Origin: Riemerella anatipestifer_F
Lineage (GTDB): Bacteria; Bacteroidota; Bacteroidia; Flavobacteriales; Weeksellaceae
DNA length: 64,000 nt
NCBI RefSeq assembly: GCF_037861325.1
Contig: NZ_JAFELW010000002.1
Strand: one strand, 5' to 3'
Shown here: positions 6,684 to 15,172 of the stretch, piece after piece
Layout of the letters: each line of letters begins with the position of its first letter
Numbering within the stretch: the first letter of the stretch is position 1
Position numbers and translations under genes: made by a program
The notes under the pieces: generated by a model
Seen by the model: the letters and a program-made list of their open reading frames with translations, nothing else
The model's database searches: none
What the model was told of the DNA's origin: nothing

Positions 6684-7532
6684 TTAAAAATGGAAAATAG
6701 ATTTAGCAATATTCCAAGCAGATTCAAAATGGAGTATATTTTGTTTAATCTCTATTTTCTCTAAATTCATAAAGTTGAAAAGCTGTTCCGTAGGCATATT
6801 TCCCACAAGGTCATCTTTAGCCATTGGGCAACCGCCTATCCCTTTTATAGCCGAATCAAATCGTCTGCAACCTTTATCGTACGCTGCTTTTAGTTTAATA
6901 TAAGAATCTTCGTACCTGTTATGAAAATGAGCACCAAAACTAATATCAGGATGATTAGCAGGAATTTTATCAAATAAAAGTGTGATGCTTTCCGCAGTGG
7001 CGACACCTGTAGTATCCGAAAGTAATATATTTTTAACTCCTATTTCCGAAAATCGTTTTGCCCAAAAGGCAACATCTTCCCATTTCCAATCTTCTCCGTA
7101 TGGATTTCCGAATGCCATAGAAAAGTAAAGATTAAGCGTTTTATTCTCAGACTTTACCATTTCTAAAATGGTTTTTACCTGATTAAACGCTTCTTCTTGG
7201 TCTTTATTGGTATTTCTAAACTGAAAGGTTTCGGATATAGAAAAAGGAAATCCTAAAATATCCACATTAGAATGAGAAAGTGCTTTCTCTGCTCCTCTTA
7301 TATTGGCTACAATAACGGAGAGTTTAGTATCTGATAAAGATTTATCTATATTATCCAACACTTCCCCAGAGTCTGCCATTTGTGGAATGGCTTTAGGAGA
7401 AACAAAACTACCACAATCCAACACATCAAATCCTACCTCCATTAAACTATTAAGGTAATTGATTTTTGTATCTGTTGGAATAAACTCACTCCAACCTTGC
7501 ATGGCATCTCGTGGACATTCTGTTAGGAACAT
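6684..7532 (-). CDS. mvaB: Hydroxymethylglutaryl-CoA lyase
   Basis: TIM-barrel lyase of the HMGL-like family, cleaving HMG-CoA to acetoacetate and acetyl-CoA in leucine and ketone-body metabolism. The 282-residue protein starts with TECPRDAMQG, equivalent to the metal/substrate-binding GPRDGLQ strand. It contains GAHFHNRY (metal-binding His) and ends with the active-site loop GIGGCPMAKDDLVGN carrying the catalytic cysteine. Length is slightly short for the family but the barrel is complete. It is monocistronic and divergent from pepT. Confidence 0.88.
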   Translation of the reverse strand: MFLTECPRDAMQGWSEFIPTDTKINYLNSLMEVGFDVLDCGSFVSPKAIPQMADSGEVLDNIDKSLSDTKLSVIVANIRGAEKALSHSNVDILGFPFSISETFQFRNTNKDQEEAFNQVKTILEMVKSENKTLNLYFSMAFGNPYGEDWKWEDVAFWAKRFSEIGVKNILLSDTTGVATAESITLLFDKIPANHPDISFGAHFHNRYEDSYIKLKAAYDKGCRRFDSAIKGIGGCPMAKDDLVGNMPTEQLFNFMNLEKIEIKQNILHFESAWNIAKSIFHF

Positions 7533-7715
7533 TGGTTAATGTTTTATAAACTTTGGTTTCAAATATAACAAAAACTTTTTAAAAGCCATAAAAACCAAAA
7601 TCAATTGACACACAAACATTTAACATTAAAAACAATTTAACCTTTTTTCTAAAACCTAACAAGTACAACTCCTACTTTATTTTAAAATCCTAAATTTGTA
7701 GAAAATATATACAAA

Positions 7716-8975
7716 ATGATAAACATAGATTTTACCCAAGAATGGAAAGATAAACTACTCGCAAGATTTTTAACCTATGTTAAAATATACTCTACTAGCG
7801 ACCCTGAAAGCGAAACCACCCCATCTACACCACAACAGTGGGATATGGCAAATCTACTCTTCAACGAGCTTAAAGAGCTAGGATTAGAAGATGTTTCCAT
7901 TGATGAGCACGGTTATGTATTTGGCTTTATCCCTTCTAATTTAGAAAATAAAGAAGTACCTCAAGTAGGATTTATTGCACACTATGATTCCACACCAGAC
8001 TTTAATGGTAAAGGTGTTAATCCTCAAATATGGAAAAACTACGACGGCGGAGATTTAGTACTAAACCAAGAAACAGGCTTTACTCTTTCTTCTTCTAAAT
8101 TTGAGAGTCTTAAAGATTATATTGGTCAAACCCTCATCACTACAGACGGTACTACCCTACTTTCTGCGGACGACAAGGCTGGTATTGCAGAAATCGTAAC
8201 GGCAGCCGAGTACCTTATAGCTCACCCTGAAATTAAGCACGGTAGAATATCCGTAGGCTTTAACCCTGATGAAGAGATTGGACGAGGAGCCCACAAATTC
8301 AATGTAGAAAAATTTGGAGCCGAATGGGCATATACAATGGACGGCGGCGAAGTAGGCGAATTAGAATATGAAAACTTTAACGCCGCTGGAGCCGTTGTTA
8401 AAATACACGGTTTAAGCGTTCACCCAGGATATTCTTATGGTAAAATGGTAAACGCTGGACTTTTAGCTGCAGATTTCATAAATCGACTTCCGTCTAACGA
8501 AACGCCTTCTACCACCAGAGGTTTTGAAGGTTTTTATCACTTACTAGAAGTAAATGCTGATGTTTCTGAAGCTAAGCTACAATATATTATTAGAGACCAC
8601 GATGCAGAGAAGTTTGAAGCTAGAAAGTCATTTATGCTAGAAAAGGTTAAAGAATTTAATGCTCAATATGGAGAAGGCGTGGCAGAAATAGAAATTAAAG
8701 AGCAATACCGCAACATGAAGCAACAGTTTGAAGGAAAAATGCACATTATAGACTTTGCAGAAGAAGCAATGAAAATAGCTAATATAGAGCCAAAAATAAA
8801 AGCGATAAGAGGTGGCACAGACGGTGCTCAGCTTTCTTATATGGGGTTGCCATGTCCTAATATTTTTGCGGGAGGGCTCAACTTCCACGGACCTTATGAG
8901 TATGTTCCTTTAGAAAGTATGGAAAAAGCCACTAAAGTGATACTAAACATCGCTCAACTAGTAGCCGAAAAATAA
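7716..8975 (+). CDS. pepT: Peptidase T (tripeptide aminopeptidase)
   Basis: Cytosolic M20-family dizinc peptidase that removes the N-terminal residue of tripeptides. The 419-residue length is typical. Zinc-site motifs are visible: GFIAHYDSTPDFNG (His and Asp), LLSADDKAGIAEI (bridging Asp), and NPDEEIGRGAHKF (catalytic and ligand Glu). The GGTDGAQLSYMGLPCPN region closes the active site. A -7 element TAAATTTG at 7691-7698 lies 17 nt before the ATG. It is followed by a hairpin terminator. Confidence 0.95.
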   Translation: MINIDFTQEWKDKLLARFLTYVKIYSTSDPESETTPSTPQQWDMANLLFNELKELGLEDVSIDEHGYVFGFIPSNLENKEVPQVGFIAHYDSTPDFNGKGVNPQIWKNYDGGDLVLNQETGFTLSSSKFESLKDYIGQTLITTDGTTLLSADDKAGIAEIVTAAEYLIAHPEIKHGRISVGFNPDEEIGRGAHKFNVEKFGAEWAYTMDGGEVGELEYENFNAAGAVVKIHGLSVHPGYSYGKMVNAGLLAADFINRLPSNETPSTTRGFEGFYHLLEVNADVSEAKLQYIIRDHDAEKFEARKSFMLEKVKEFNAQYGEGVAEIEIKEQYRNMKQQFEGKMHIIDFAEEAMKIANIEPKIKAIRGGTDGAQLSYMGLPCPNIFAGGLNFHGPYEYVPLESMEKATKVILNIAQLVAEK

Positions 8976-8997
8976 TCTTTAATCAAAGACCAATTAC

Positions 8998-9034
8998 ATC
9001 TCTCCTTTTAATAAAAGAAAGGAGAGATTTTATT
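8998..9034 (+). terminator. Terminator after pepT
   Basis: ATCTCTCCTTT (8998-9008) pairs with AAAGGAGAGAT (9018-9028), followed by a short TTTATT tract. It lies 22 bp after the pepT stop. Confidence 0.7.
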
Positions 9035-9055
9035 AAATTTCAATGATTTAATATA

Positions 9056-9385
9056 ATGAAAAAAGCAATTTTATACGCTATTGTAATTACCACCATTAGT
9101 TTTCTAAGCAACAGGTTCGTCAACGGACAAGAGCCTACCGTAGCATTATATTATGGCTTCGCATTTGGTTTAGCATGGGGTATGGCGTTCTTTCTAGACC
9201 GCCCAGACTATAGCTTACCAAAAAAACTAGGAATTTCGTTTATTGGTATTGGGTTACTTTTAGGGATAGGATTTCTATTCTTTAATCCTATGATTGCAAT
9301 ACCTTCTGTACTTAGGTTTTCTATTGTTTTTGTAGCCTATTTCTTACTAGCGAGTTTTAGAAGTTCGAAAAGTCTAAGAAAATAA
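9056..9385 (+). CDS. Small membrane protein of unknown function
   Basis: 109 residues with about four hydrophobic segments (roughly 5-21, 30-47, 58-76 and 83-100), separated by short loops such as FLDRPDYSLPKKLG. The protein has a basic end (SSKSLRK). No family is recognised. It lies between pepT (after a terminator) and the fumarase gene, apparently as its own unit. The consistent hydrophobic pattern makes a real gene likely. Confidence 0.65.
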   Translation: MKKAILYAIVITTISFLSNRFVNGQEPTVALYYGFAFGLAWGMAFFLDRPDYSLPKKLGISFIGIGLLLGIGFLFFNPMIAIPSVLRFSIVFVAYFLLASFRSSKSLRK

Positions 9386-9515
9386 TTATTTAGAACTGAT
9401 ATAAATTTCTATTTTTCACATCAAAAAAGGAAGAAATCATATCCTTATTTTTTCGTTAAAACCACGGCTATTTTTATTTTTACGGAAAATTGTATAACAG
9501 TTAAAAAATATAATA

Positions 9516-11123
9516 ATGGAATTTCATTACCAAGAACCTTTCCCTATCCTAAAAGACGACACGCCTTATAAAAAACTTACTTCCGAGTATGTAAAAGTGG
9601 AGAAATTAGGCGATAGAGAAATTTTAACCGTAGCCCCTAAAGGACTAGAACTTTTAGCAGAAAATGCTTTAGCAGATGTTTCTTTTATGCTACGCCCTAC
9701 CCATTTACAAAAATTAAAAAACATTATTGATGACCCCGAAGCTACCGATAACGACCGCTTTGTAGCGTACAATCTCCTTCAAAATGCGGCTGTTGCTGCG
9801 GAAGGCGCATTACCGTCTTGCCAAGATACAGGTACAGCAATATGCGTTGCAAAAAAGGGAGAAAATGTTTACACTGGCGTAAATGACGCTGAATGGATAA
9901 GCAAAGGGATTTACAACACCTATCAATCTAAAAATTTAAGATATTCTCAGATTGTACCTCTAACAATGTTTGAGGAGAAGAACTCTGGTTCTAACCTTCC
10001 TGCACAAATAGATATTTATGCTAACAAGGGCAGCGAATATCATTTCTTATTCTTAGCAAAAGGAGGCGGTTCTGCCAACAAGACTTTCCTTTATCAAAAA
10101 ACTAAATCGCTACTTAATGAGAAAAATTTAGAAGCTTTCGTTAAGGAAAAAATAATGGATTTAGGAACTGCTGCCTGTCCGCCGTACCATTTAGCTCTTG
10201 TTATTGGTGGAACTTCAGCAGAAGCCAACTTAGCTGCTGTAAAGAAAGCTAGTGCAGGTTATTATGACAATCTCCCAACAGTAGGCAATATGGGTGGACA
10301 AGCCTTTAGAGATTTAGAATGGGAAAAGAAAGTACAAGAAATTTGTCAGAAAAGTGCTATTGGGGCACAATTTGGTGGAAAATACCTTACGCATGATGTA
10401 AGAGTAATCCGTTTACCTCGCCACGCAGCAAGTTGCCCTGTAGGCATGGGGGTATCTTGTTCTGCAGACCGAAACATAAAAGGGAAAATCACTAAAGATG
10501 GTATCTTTTTGGAACAATTGGAAGAAAATCCAAAAAAATTCTTACCAGAAACACCACCTCATCTAGAAGCTCCAGTAGAAATTGACCTTAACCGTCCAAT
10601 GAATGAAATCCTAGCTGAGCTTTCTAAATATCCTATCAAAACGAGGTTAAAACTTAAAGGTACTCTCATTGTTGCTAGAGATATAGCACATGCTAAAATA
10701 AAAGAGCTTTTAGATTCAGGTCAGCCAATGCCTGAGTACTTTAAAAATCATCCTATATACTACGCTGGACCAGCTAAAACTCCAGAGGGAATGCCATCAG
10801 GAAGTTTCGGACCAACAACTGCAGGAAGAATGGACCCTTATGTGGACGAATTCCAAAAACATGGCGGAAGTATGATTATGCTGGCTAAAGGTAATAGAAG
10901 TAAAGAGGTAACCGATGCTTGTGCTAAATACGGCGGATTCTATCTAGGCTCTATTGGCGGTCCTGCAGCAATACTTGCCAAAGAGAATATTAAATCTGTA
11001 GAAGTGGTAGATTTCCCTGAGTTAGGTATGGAAGCTGTGAGAAAAATAGAAATAGAAAACTTCCCTGCATTTATCATCACCGATGATAAGGGTAACGATT
11101 TTTTCTCAAGCATTGCACACTAA
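9516..11123 (+). CDS. Fumarate hydratase, class I (iron-sulfur)
   Basis: Oxygen-sensitive [4Fe-4S] enzyme interconverting fumarate and malate in the TCA cycle. At 535 residues it has both the N-terminal cluster-binding half and the C-terminal half fused, as in the E. coli FumA/FumB type. The three cluster cysteines are expected in LPSCQDTGTA, GTAACPPYHLAL and HAASCPVGMGVSC. The C-terminal half contains GMPSGSFGPTTAGRMDPYV, with the catalytic acid/base region. It is monocistronic. Confidence 0.93.
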   Translation: MEFHYQEPFPILKDDTPYKKLTSEYVKVEKLGDREILTVAPKGLELLAENALADVSFMLRPTHLQKLKNIIDDPEATDNDRFVAYNLLQNAAVAAEGALPSCQDTGTAICVAKKGENVYTGVNDAEWISKGIYNTYQSKNLRYSQIVPLTMFEEKNSGSNLPAQIDIYANKGSEYHFLFLAKGGGSANKTFLYQKTKSLLNEKNLEAFVKEKIMDLGTAACPPYHLALVIGGTSAEANLAAVKKASAGYYDNLPTVGNMGGQAFRDLEWEKKVQEICQKSAIGAQFGGKYLTHDVRVIRLPRHAASCPVGMGVSCSADRNIKGKITKDGIFLEQLEENPKKFLPETPPHLEAPVEIDLNRPMNEILAELSKYPIKTRLKLKGTLIVARDIAHAKIKELLDSGQPMPEYFKNHPIYYAGPAKTPEGMPSGSFGPTTAGRMDPYVDEFQKHGGSMIMLAKGNRSKEVTDACAKYGGFYLGSIGGPAAILAKENIKSVEVVDFPELGMEAVRKIEIENFPAFIITDDKGNDFFSSIAH

Positions 11124-11162
11124 ATTAAAATGAGTATAAATTAAAAATTAGCATAGATTTCT

Positions 11163-11193
11163 TTTGTGGAAAGAGAAATTTATGTTAATTTTG
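11163..11193 (+). promoter_or_regulatory. Bacteroidota-type promoter, consensus spacing
   Basis: TTTG (11163-11166), 19 nt, then TAATTTTG (11186-11193), an exact match to TTTG-N19-TAnnTTTG. It lies inside the longer open frame that would start with TTG at 11164, so the downstream protein must start after it, at ATG 11212. Confidence 0.75.
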
Positions 11194-11211
11194 CCTAAAA
11201 TATTTAAGACA

Positions 11212-11484
11212 ATGATGTTATCAGCATTTTGGCCGTTTTATCAGTTCCTTTGGACTATTTATTTCTTCACCATGATGATGGCGGGGTTTTGGTGTATCAT
11301 GATGTTCGCAACTTACATTGTGCCTCTATGGCTTACAGAAGGTCTATTAGAATATTTCGGAAAAACTAAGCCTTTTGACCCTGAAGAAGTGAGATATAAA
11401 AAGCTTTATGAGCAAGAGGGTGTTGAGGTAATTTACAAAAGACCTCTAGGTGATGTTGTAGAAACACATACTAGCCACCACTAA
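11212..11484 (+). CDS. Small membrane protein of unknown function
   Basis: With the start at ATG 11212, set by the promoter at 11163-11193, the product has 90 residues. It has two adjacent hydrophobic helices rich in Phe, Trp and Met (about 2-45), then a charged tail FDPEEVRYKKLYEQEGVEVIYKR ending in a His-rich THTSHH. I do not recognise the family. It stands alone between the fumarase gene and a strong terminator. Confidence 0.7.
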   Translation: MMLSAFWPFYQFLWTIYFFTMMMAGFWCIMMFATYIVPLWLTEGLLEYFGKTKPFDPEEVRYKKLYEQEGVEVIYKRPLGDVVETHTSHH

Positions 11485-11545
11485 TAATCTTTAACCAAGT
11501 TTACAAACAAGCATACACATTTACTTAGATAGATGTGACAGATTA

Positions 11546-11571
11546 CGCTTCCGTTTTAGGAAGCGTTTTTT
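11546..11571 (+). terminator. Rho-independent terminator
   Basis: CGCTTCC (11546-11552), loop GTTTTA, GGAAGCG (11559-11565), then six T. It ends the small membrane-protein transcript. Confidence 0.88.
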
Positions 11572-11646
11572 GTTATATTAAATTTAATTAACATTAAATA
11601 TAAATTCCAAAAAAATTCTTAGAATTGCCCATAAAAGCAAAAGAAA

Positions 11647-13902
11647 ATGGAGTATTTTATTTTTGTTATTATTCTACTTTTTGTACTAGCCATTGCAGAT
11701 TTAATTGTAGGTGTAAGTAATGATGCTGTTAATTTTCTTAACTCTGCTATCGGTTCTAAAGCAGCTCCTTATAAAATCATTATTATTACAGCTATCATTG
11801 GTGTAATTTTAGGCTCCGTGTTCTCTAGCGGTATCATGGAGATTGCTCGGAAAGGTATATTTTATCCTCAACACTTTACTTTTGATATTATCCTTATCAT
11901 CTTTCTAGCAGTTATGCTGACTGACATTATACTTCTAGATATATTTAATAGCCTAGGACTTCCTACCTCTACCACTGTTTCCATTGTATTTGAATTATTG
12001 GGAGCAGCCTTAATTAGTGGTATTTTGTTTTCCATGGCAAAAGATGATAAAATAAGCGAAATAGGAAAATACATCAACTTTGAAAGTACCTCTAATATTG
12101 TTTCAGGTATATTTCTATCCATACTGATTGCCTTTACTGCGGGTGTGATTATACAATACTTATGCAGACTATTATTTACCTTCCAATACGAAACTAAATT
12201 AGAGAAGTATGGAGCTTTGTATTCGGGAGCTGGGATTACTTCCATTGTCTATTTTCTTCTCATAAAAGGGCTTAAAGGCACCACTATCATTAGTTCAGAA
12301 TCTAGAGATTTCATAAATAATCATACTTGGGCTATACTGGGAACTATATTTTTAGTAGCTACCACTATCTTATTCATACTACAAAAACAATATAAAATAA
12401 ACCCTCTCAAAATAGTAGTTTTAGCTGGTACTTTTTCTCTTGCTATGGCTTTCGCTGGAAATGATTTAGTGAATTTTATAGGGGTTCCTATCACAGGTTT
12501 TTTGGCCTTTAATCACTGGAAAGAAACAGGAATCCCCGCCAACGAACTTTACCAAGATTATCTAGCAAGTAACGATGTTATTGTACCTAACTATATGCTC
12601 ATTATTGCAGGGATAGTTATGGGGCTTACTATATGGCTAAGTGCCAAAGCTAAGAAGGTTACAGAAACGGAAGTTAATTTAGGCAGACAAGACGAAGGCG
12701 ATGAACGGTTTAAACCCAATGCCATTTCAAGAAGTATCGTTAATTCGTCTCTAGTTTTGGGTAATATTTTCAGTGTTATTATCCCTACTTCTATTGCAAA
12801 ACGCTACAACAAAAGCTTTGAAAAAAGTAAAATAGAAGAAGCCACTGTTGTGCAAGAATCTCCTGCTTTTGATTTGGTAAGAGCTGCCACCAACCTTATA
12901 GTTGCTTCTATACTTATTGCTTGGGCCACTTCTATGAAACTACCACTATCCACTACCTATGTATCTTTTATGGTGGCTATGGGCTCCTCTTTGGCAGATA
13001 AAGCTTGGGGGAGAGAGTCAGCAGTTTATAGAGTTGCCGGTGTGTTGTCTGTAATTGGTGGTTGGTTTATCACCGCATTTATTGCATTCACAGTATCTGC
13101 CTTATTTGCTTTTATTCTTTATAAAGGTGGAGAAATAGGTACATATATATTAGTAGCTTTAGTATTTACTTTTATTATAGCTTCTCAAATATCATTCAGC
13201 AAAAAAGAGAAAAAAAATAAAACAGCTGAAGATAAGTTCAGCATACTAGACCAAGAAGACCTTAATTTAGTAGAAAAATATCGCTCTCTAGTAAGTGCCG
13301 TAATTTCCGAAATTGCTCAAAGTTATGACGACGCTATTAATGGGCTTAGACAAGGTGATGTAATAAAACTTGAAAAGGCACACAAAAGGGTACTTGATTT
13401 AGAAGAACACGGCAACAAATTAAAATCTAAAAGCATAAAATATATTAAAGGACTTACTTCTGGAGACCATGACACTTCCGAAGTCTTGCTCCTTAGCAGT
13501 GATTTTATTCAAGACCTTACACAATCTACCAAATCGCTAAGCAACGAATGTCTTTTTTATGTTAAAAATCTACATCAACTTACCGATGTTGAGTTTATGA
13601 AAGAACTTGATATTCTAGAAACAAAAATGAATCAGTTTTTCAATCATATTTTAGTCTCGCTAGAACAACCCGAAAGCGAAAGTCTAGATGAAATTAAAAA
13701 AATGAGAAATGCTGTAAGAGCCCACATCAACGAGAAATTAGAGGAACAAATAGAAATCATCAACAAAAACAAACCTAGTACTAAACAAGGTATTCTCCAA
13801 ACCAGCGTTTATCTACAAAGTAGAGATATACAGGCGGTACTAATGCGTATTTCCAAAATGTTCTTAAAATTATATGATAAAAAAGGCGTTACGGTACCAT
13901 AA
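11647..13902 (+). CDS. PiT-family inorganic phosphate transporter with PhoU-like C-terminal domain
   Basis: A 751-residue inner-membrane carrier for phosphate, driven by cations. Residues 1 to about 510 hold the two PiT repeats: VGVSNDAVNFLNSAIGSKA near the N-terminus, the second GNDLVNFIGVPITGF near residue 275, plus GLPTSTTVSI and LPLSTTYVSFMV. Residues about 530-751 form an all-helical, charged region (EHGNKLKSKSIKYIKGL...) resembling the PhoU/DUF47 regulators that usually sit in a separate gene next to pit. The fusion suggests that transport and its regulator are held together. It is monocistronic, between two terminators. Confidence 0.88.
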   Translation: MEYFIFVIILLFVLAIADLIVGVSNDAVNFLNSAIGSKAAPYKIIIITAIIGVILGSVFSSGIMEIARKGIFYPQHFTFDIILIIFLAVMLTDIILLDIFNSLGLPTSTTVSIVFELLGAALISGILFSMAKDDKISEIGKYINFESTSNIVSGIFLSILIAFTAGVIIQYLCRLLFTFQYETKLEKYGALYSGAGITSIVYFLLIKGLKGTTIISSESRDFINNHTWAILGTIFLVATTILFILQKQYKINPLKIVVLAGTFSLAMAFAGNDLVNFIGVPITGFLAFNHWKETGIPANELYQDYLASNDVIVPNYMLIIAGIVMGLTIWLSAKAKKVTETEVNLGRQDEGDERFKPNAISRSIVNSSLVLGNIFSVIIPTSIAKRYNKSFEKSKIEEATVVQESPAFDLVRAATNLIVASILIAWATSMKLPLSTTYVSFMVAMGSSLADKAWGRESAVYRVAGVLSVIGGWFITAFIAFTVSALFAFILYKGGEIGTYILVALVFTFIIASQISFSKKEKKNKTAEDKFSILDQEDLNLVEKYRSLVSAVISEIAQSYDDAINGLRQGDVIKLEKAHKRVLDLEEHGNKLKSKSIKYIKGLTSGDHDTSEVLLLSSDFIQDLTQSTKSLSNECLFYVKNLHQLTDVEFMKELDILETKMNQFFNHILVSLEQPESESLDEIKKMRNAVRAHINEKLEEQIEIINKNKPSTKQGILQTSVYLQSRDIQAVLMRISKMFLKLYDKKGVTVP

Positions 13903-13930
13903 ACATTAAAAATCAAATATTTTTTTACAG

Positions 13931-13972
13931 AAAACCTCAACAGCATATGCTTCTGAGGTTTTTCTTTTTTTA
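13931..13972 (+). terminator. Terminator after the phosphate transporter gene
   Basis: AAAACCTCA (13931-13939) pairs with TGAGGTTTT (13954-13962), followed by a T-rich tract. It lies 28 bp beyond the stop. Confidence 0.8.
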
Positions 13973-14052
13973 CTATCACTTTATTTCAAACATAATTAAT
14001 TGTAACATAGCACAGATTTTGAATACTTATTGCAAAAGTTCATCAATAAAAA

Positions 14053-15117
14053 ATGAAAACAAAGCTTCAAAAACCGCTATCTACAAACCATAAAATAAAT
14101 GGATTGCAATATTTTCTACTTATTTGTAGTGGTGCTAACATTCATATTTTGAAAAAAACGCCTAGCGAATGGAATAAATTTTCTGGAATAGGAGGCATCG
14201 TCTTTTTTACAGCAGTTTTTGCCACATTATCGGCTGGATATGCCATCTATACCATTTTTGATAACTTCTACATTTCCCTCATATTTGCTTTAATTTGGGG
14301 CTTAATGATATTCAATCTTGACCGATACATTGTATCTTCTATAAAAAAGACAAGTTCTTGGTGGCAACAAATTCTAATGGCAATTCCAAGATTGATATTA
14401 GCAACTTTCTTAGGTATCATCATCTCTAAACCTTTGGAATTAAAGATATTTGAAAAAGAAATCAATAAACAGCTCAACACCATTATTCAAAGGAATAAGA
14501 AAGAGCTTCAACAAGAAATGCAAAGCAGAATTTTAACCCAAAGTTCGCCTTTTGAAACCGAGAAAAAACAAATTCAAGAAAAAATATTAACCTATCAGAA
14601 AGCCTACGATTCGGCATCTGTGGAGTTAGAGAAAGAGGTGCTTGGGAAATCTTCCGCCCTTACCAGCGGAAAAGAAGGCTTTGGACCTAACGCTAAAAGA
14701 AAATCGGAACTCAAAGAACAACGCCGATTAGACTTAGAAAATTACCAAAAACAAGTCGCTCCTCGCTTAGAATATTTGGATAAAGAAATATCAAAAGTCT
14801 ATTCTAATGTGGAAAATGAACGCCTTAAAACCGAAGATTCAGAAAACAGATTTAATGGTTTTGTTGCGAGGCTTCAAGCATTAGATGAACTAGGAGAAAA
14901 TTCTCCCATCATTGCTGTTGCGGCAATGTTTATTATGGGATTATTTATTTGTCTAGAAATTTCCCCTGTTTTAGTGAAACTTATCTCGGGAGTTGGACCT
15001 TATGATTTCTTACTAGAGAAAAACGAAACCGAATTTAAAGTCTATGCCCAAGAAAAAATAGAGAAAAACCAAATAGCTTCAGAAACAAGGTTAGATGAGT
15101 TTAAAAGAAGGTTATAA
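14053..15117 (+). CDS. DUF4407 membrane protein
   Basis: A 354-residue protein of the DUF4407 family, function unknown. Two paired transmembrane segments (about 50-70 and 75-92) precede the conserved NLDRYIVSSIKK motif. A third segment (about 113-130) is followed by a long charged coiled coil (about 135-275: ...EREKK, KRKSELKEQRRLDLENYQKQV...). A last transmembrane segment (about 290-315) carries LFICLEISPVLVKLIS. The topology puts the coiled coil on one side of the inner membrane. It is a lone gene that faces the cytolysin-like operon tail to tail. Confidence 0.8.
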   Translation: MKTKLQKPLSTNHKINGLQYFLLICSGANIHILKKTPSEWNKFSGIGGIVFFTAVFATLSAGYAIYTIFDNFYISLIFALIWGLMIFNLDRYIVSSIKKTSSWWQQILMAIPRLILATFLGIIISKPLELKIFEKEINKQLNTIIQRNKKELQQEMQSRILTQSSPFETEKKQIQEKILTYQKAYDSASVELEKEVLGKSSALTSGKEGFGPNAKRKSELKEQRRLDLENYQKQVAPRLEYLDKEISKVYSNVENERLKTEDSENRFNGFVARLQALDELGENSPIIAVAAMFIMGLFICLEISPVLVKLISGVGPYDFLLEKNETEFKVYAQEKIEKNQIASETRLDEFKRRL

Positions 15118-15125
15118 TAGCCAAA

Positions 15126-15153
15126 AATGGGGAGTGTAAAAACACTCCCCATT
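15126..15153. terminator. Hairpin terminator between convergent genes
   Basis: AATGGGGAGTGT (15126-15137) and ACACTCCCCATT (15142-15153) form a perfect 12-bp stem with an AAAA loop. The T-run follows on the minus strand, so it mainly serves the cytolysin-like gene, but the stem also lies 8 bp after the DUF4407 stop. Confidence 0.85.
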
Positions 15154-15172
15154 AAAAAAATAATAAACTACT

